DNA of 64,000 nt from Guyparkeria sp. WRN-7 (GTDB taxonomy: Bacteria > Pseudomonadota > Gammaproteobacteria > Halothiobacillales > Halothiobacillaceae). The position numbers and the translations under genes were made by a program. Below the pieces are notes generated by a model. It saw nothing but the letters and a program-made list of their open reading frames with translations. It had not been told where the DNA came from and made no database searches. The stretch is from positions 434,001 through 498,000 of the forward strand of contig NZ_LRFH01000014.1 of the NCBI RefSeq assembly GCF_001641825.1, written 5' to 3'. Each line of letters opens with the position of its first letter. Position 1 is the first letter of the stretch. Positions 63,490 through 64,000 of the stretch are shown one piece after another.

Positions 63490-64000
63490 ATGGCTACCGA
63501 TCGCCTGCAATCCACGCCACTGAGTCAGCGCCTGGGCGGCACCCTGCAGTCGGTGTTCAAGCTCGATCCGATCCTGCTGTTCTTCGTCGCCCTGATCGCG
63601 GTGATCGGCGTGGTGGCAGGCTATTCCGCCGCCGAGCAGAGCGATGCCTGGGTGGAGCGCAGCGTGGTGCGCCTCGCGCTCGGCTTCGGTCTGATGCTGG
63701 TGGTCGCGCAGATCCCGCAGCGCTGGTTCTTCGCCGTGGCTCCGTGGCTGTTCGCCATGGTGGTGCTGATGCTGGTGGCCGTCTGGCTGGTGGGCGACAT
63801 GGGCGGCGGGGCGCGTCGCTGGCTGGACCTGGGGGTGATCCGTTTCCAGCCGTCCGAGCTGATGAAGATCGCCATGCCGATGACCATCGCCTGGTTCCTT
63901 GCCCGTCGGCCGCTGCCGCCCGGTCCGCTGGACGTCACCGTGGCGATGCTGGCGGTGATGATCCCGACGGTCCTGATCGCCGGCCAGCCGGATCTGGGCT
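63490..64000 (+). CDS. rodA: rod-shape-determining SEDS glycosyltransferase RodA (cut by window edge)
   Basis: The first 170 residues of RodA are present, beginning MATDRLQSTPLSQRLGG. They include membrane segments (ILLFFVALIAVIGVVAGYSA; LGFGLMLVVAQIP; LFAMVVLMLVAVWLVG) and the SEDS motifs GGGARRWLDLGVIRFQPSELMKIAMP and IAGQPDLG. RodA polymerises peptidoglycan with PBP2, encoded immediately upstream. The rest is outside the window. Confidence 0.95.
   Translation, partial: MATDRLQSTPLSQRLGGTLQSVFKLDPILLFFVALIAVIGVVAGYSAAEQSDAWVERSVVRLALGFGLMLVVAQIPQRWFFAVAPWLFAMVVLMLVAVWLVGDMGGGARRWLDLGVIRFQPSELMKIAMPMTIAWFLARRPLPPGPLDVTVAMLAVMIPTVLIAGQPDLG

Overview
The window is one contiguous, GC-rich (by eye well above 60 percent), gene-dense chromosomal segment of a gammaproteobacterium. 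Gene order in the housekeeping blocks (topA-smg-dprA-lysM / def-fmt-rsmB-ntrYX-trkAH; adk-lptD-surA-pdxA-rsmA-apaGH; pilB-pilC-pilD-coaE; ppa; mrdA-mrdB) is gammaproteobacterial. A class I phosphoribulokinase together with the thiosulfate-oxidation carrier genes soxY and soxZ indicates an autotrophic sulfur oxidiser. I infer something close to Halothiobacillaceae (for example Guyparkeria or Halothiobacillus); this is not proven by the window. I saw no rRNA, tRNA, CRISPR array, insertion sequence or prophage, and no gene-free stretch over 300 bases.

Layout. 1-18 kb: topA edge, smg, dprA and a LysM lipoprotein on the minus strand, diverging from def-fmt-rsmB-DUF4390-ntrY-ntrX-trkA-trkH-acyltransferase; a second late acyltransferase, ttcA and a small protein; then pip-dtd. 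18-22.5 kb: soxYZ and a sigma-54 two-component system, all on the minus strand. 22.5-29.3 kb: bioF, an OmpA-type lipoprotein, a DUF192 protein, malic enzyme, a 5'-3' exonuclease, an RluE-type pseudouridine synthase and a possible YqcI/YcgG-family gene. 29.3-37 kb: a six-gene minus-strand operon (FAD oxidoreductase, DUF1365, CFA-synthase-like methyltransferase, MFS, DUF3833, chalcone-isomerase-like) diverging from a DUF2256 microprotein and an Fe-S photolyase-like gene. 37-48 kb: GGDEF protein, prk, trmB, thiG, ygfZ, ygfX-like, coaE, pilDCB. 48-52 kb: short LOV photoreceptor, LitR-like MerR regulator, SDR, NTF2-like protein, MFS. 52-64 kb: apaH, apaG, pgl, rsmA, pdxA, surA, lptD, adk, then ppa, mrdA and the start of rodA.

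Two regulatory systems stand out. (1) Upstream of soxY is a near-consensus sigma-54 -24/-12 promoter. A perfect 20-bp palindrome lies about 85 bp upstream of the predicted start site, at enhancer distance. The next genes encode a NtrC-type activator with an intact GAFTGA loop and its membrane histidine kinase, so the locus reads as a self-contained switch for the Sox carrier protein. (2) A short LOV protein with a CRFLQ-type flavin-binding motif sits beside a MerR/LitR-like regulator that lacks the usual B12-binding histidine motif. The region between that regulator and the divergent SDR carries three TGTACA-like elements at exact 11-bp spacing. The same arrangement, sharing TGTACAnGTTnTGCA, recurs 14.5 kb away in the divergent promoter region of the photolyase and lipid-modification operons. 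This predicts a blue-light regulon split over two loci in a chemolithoautotroph.

Most gene calls rest on recognised family motifs read from the translations. Start codons were refined by Shine-Dalgarno position and overlaps with neighbours.
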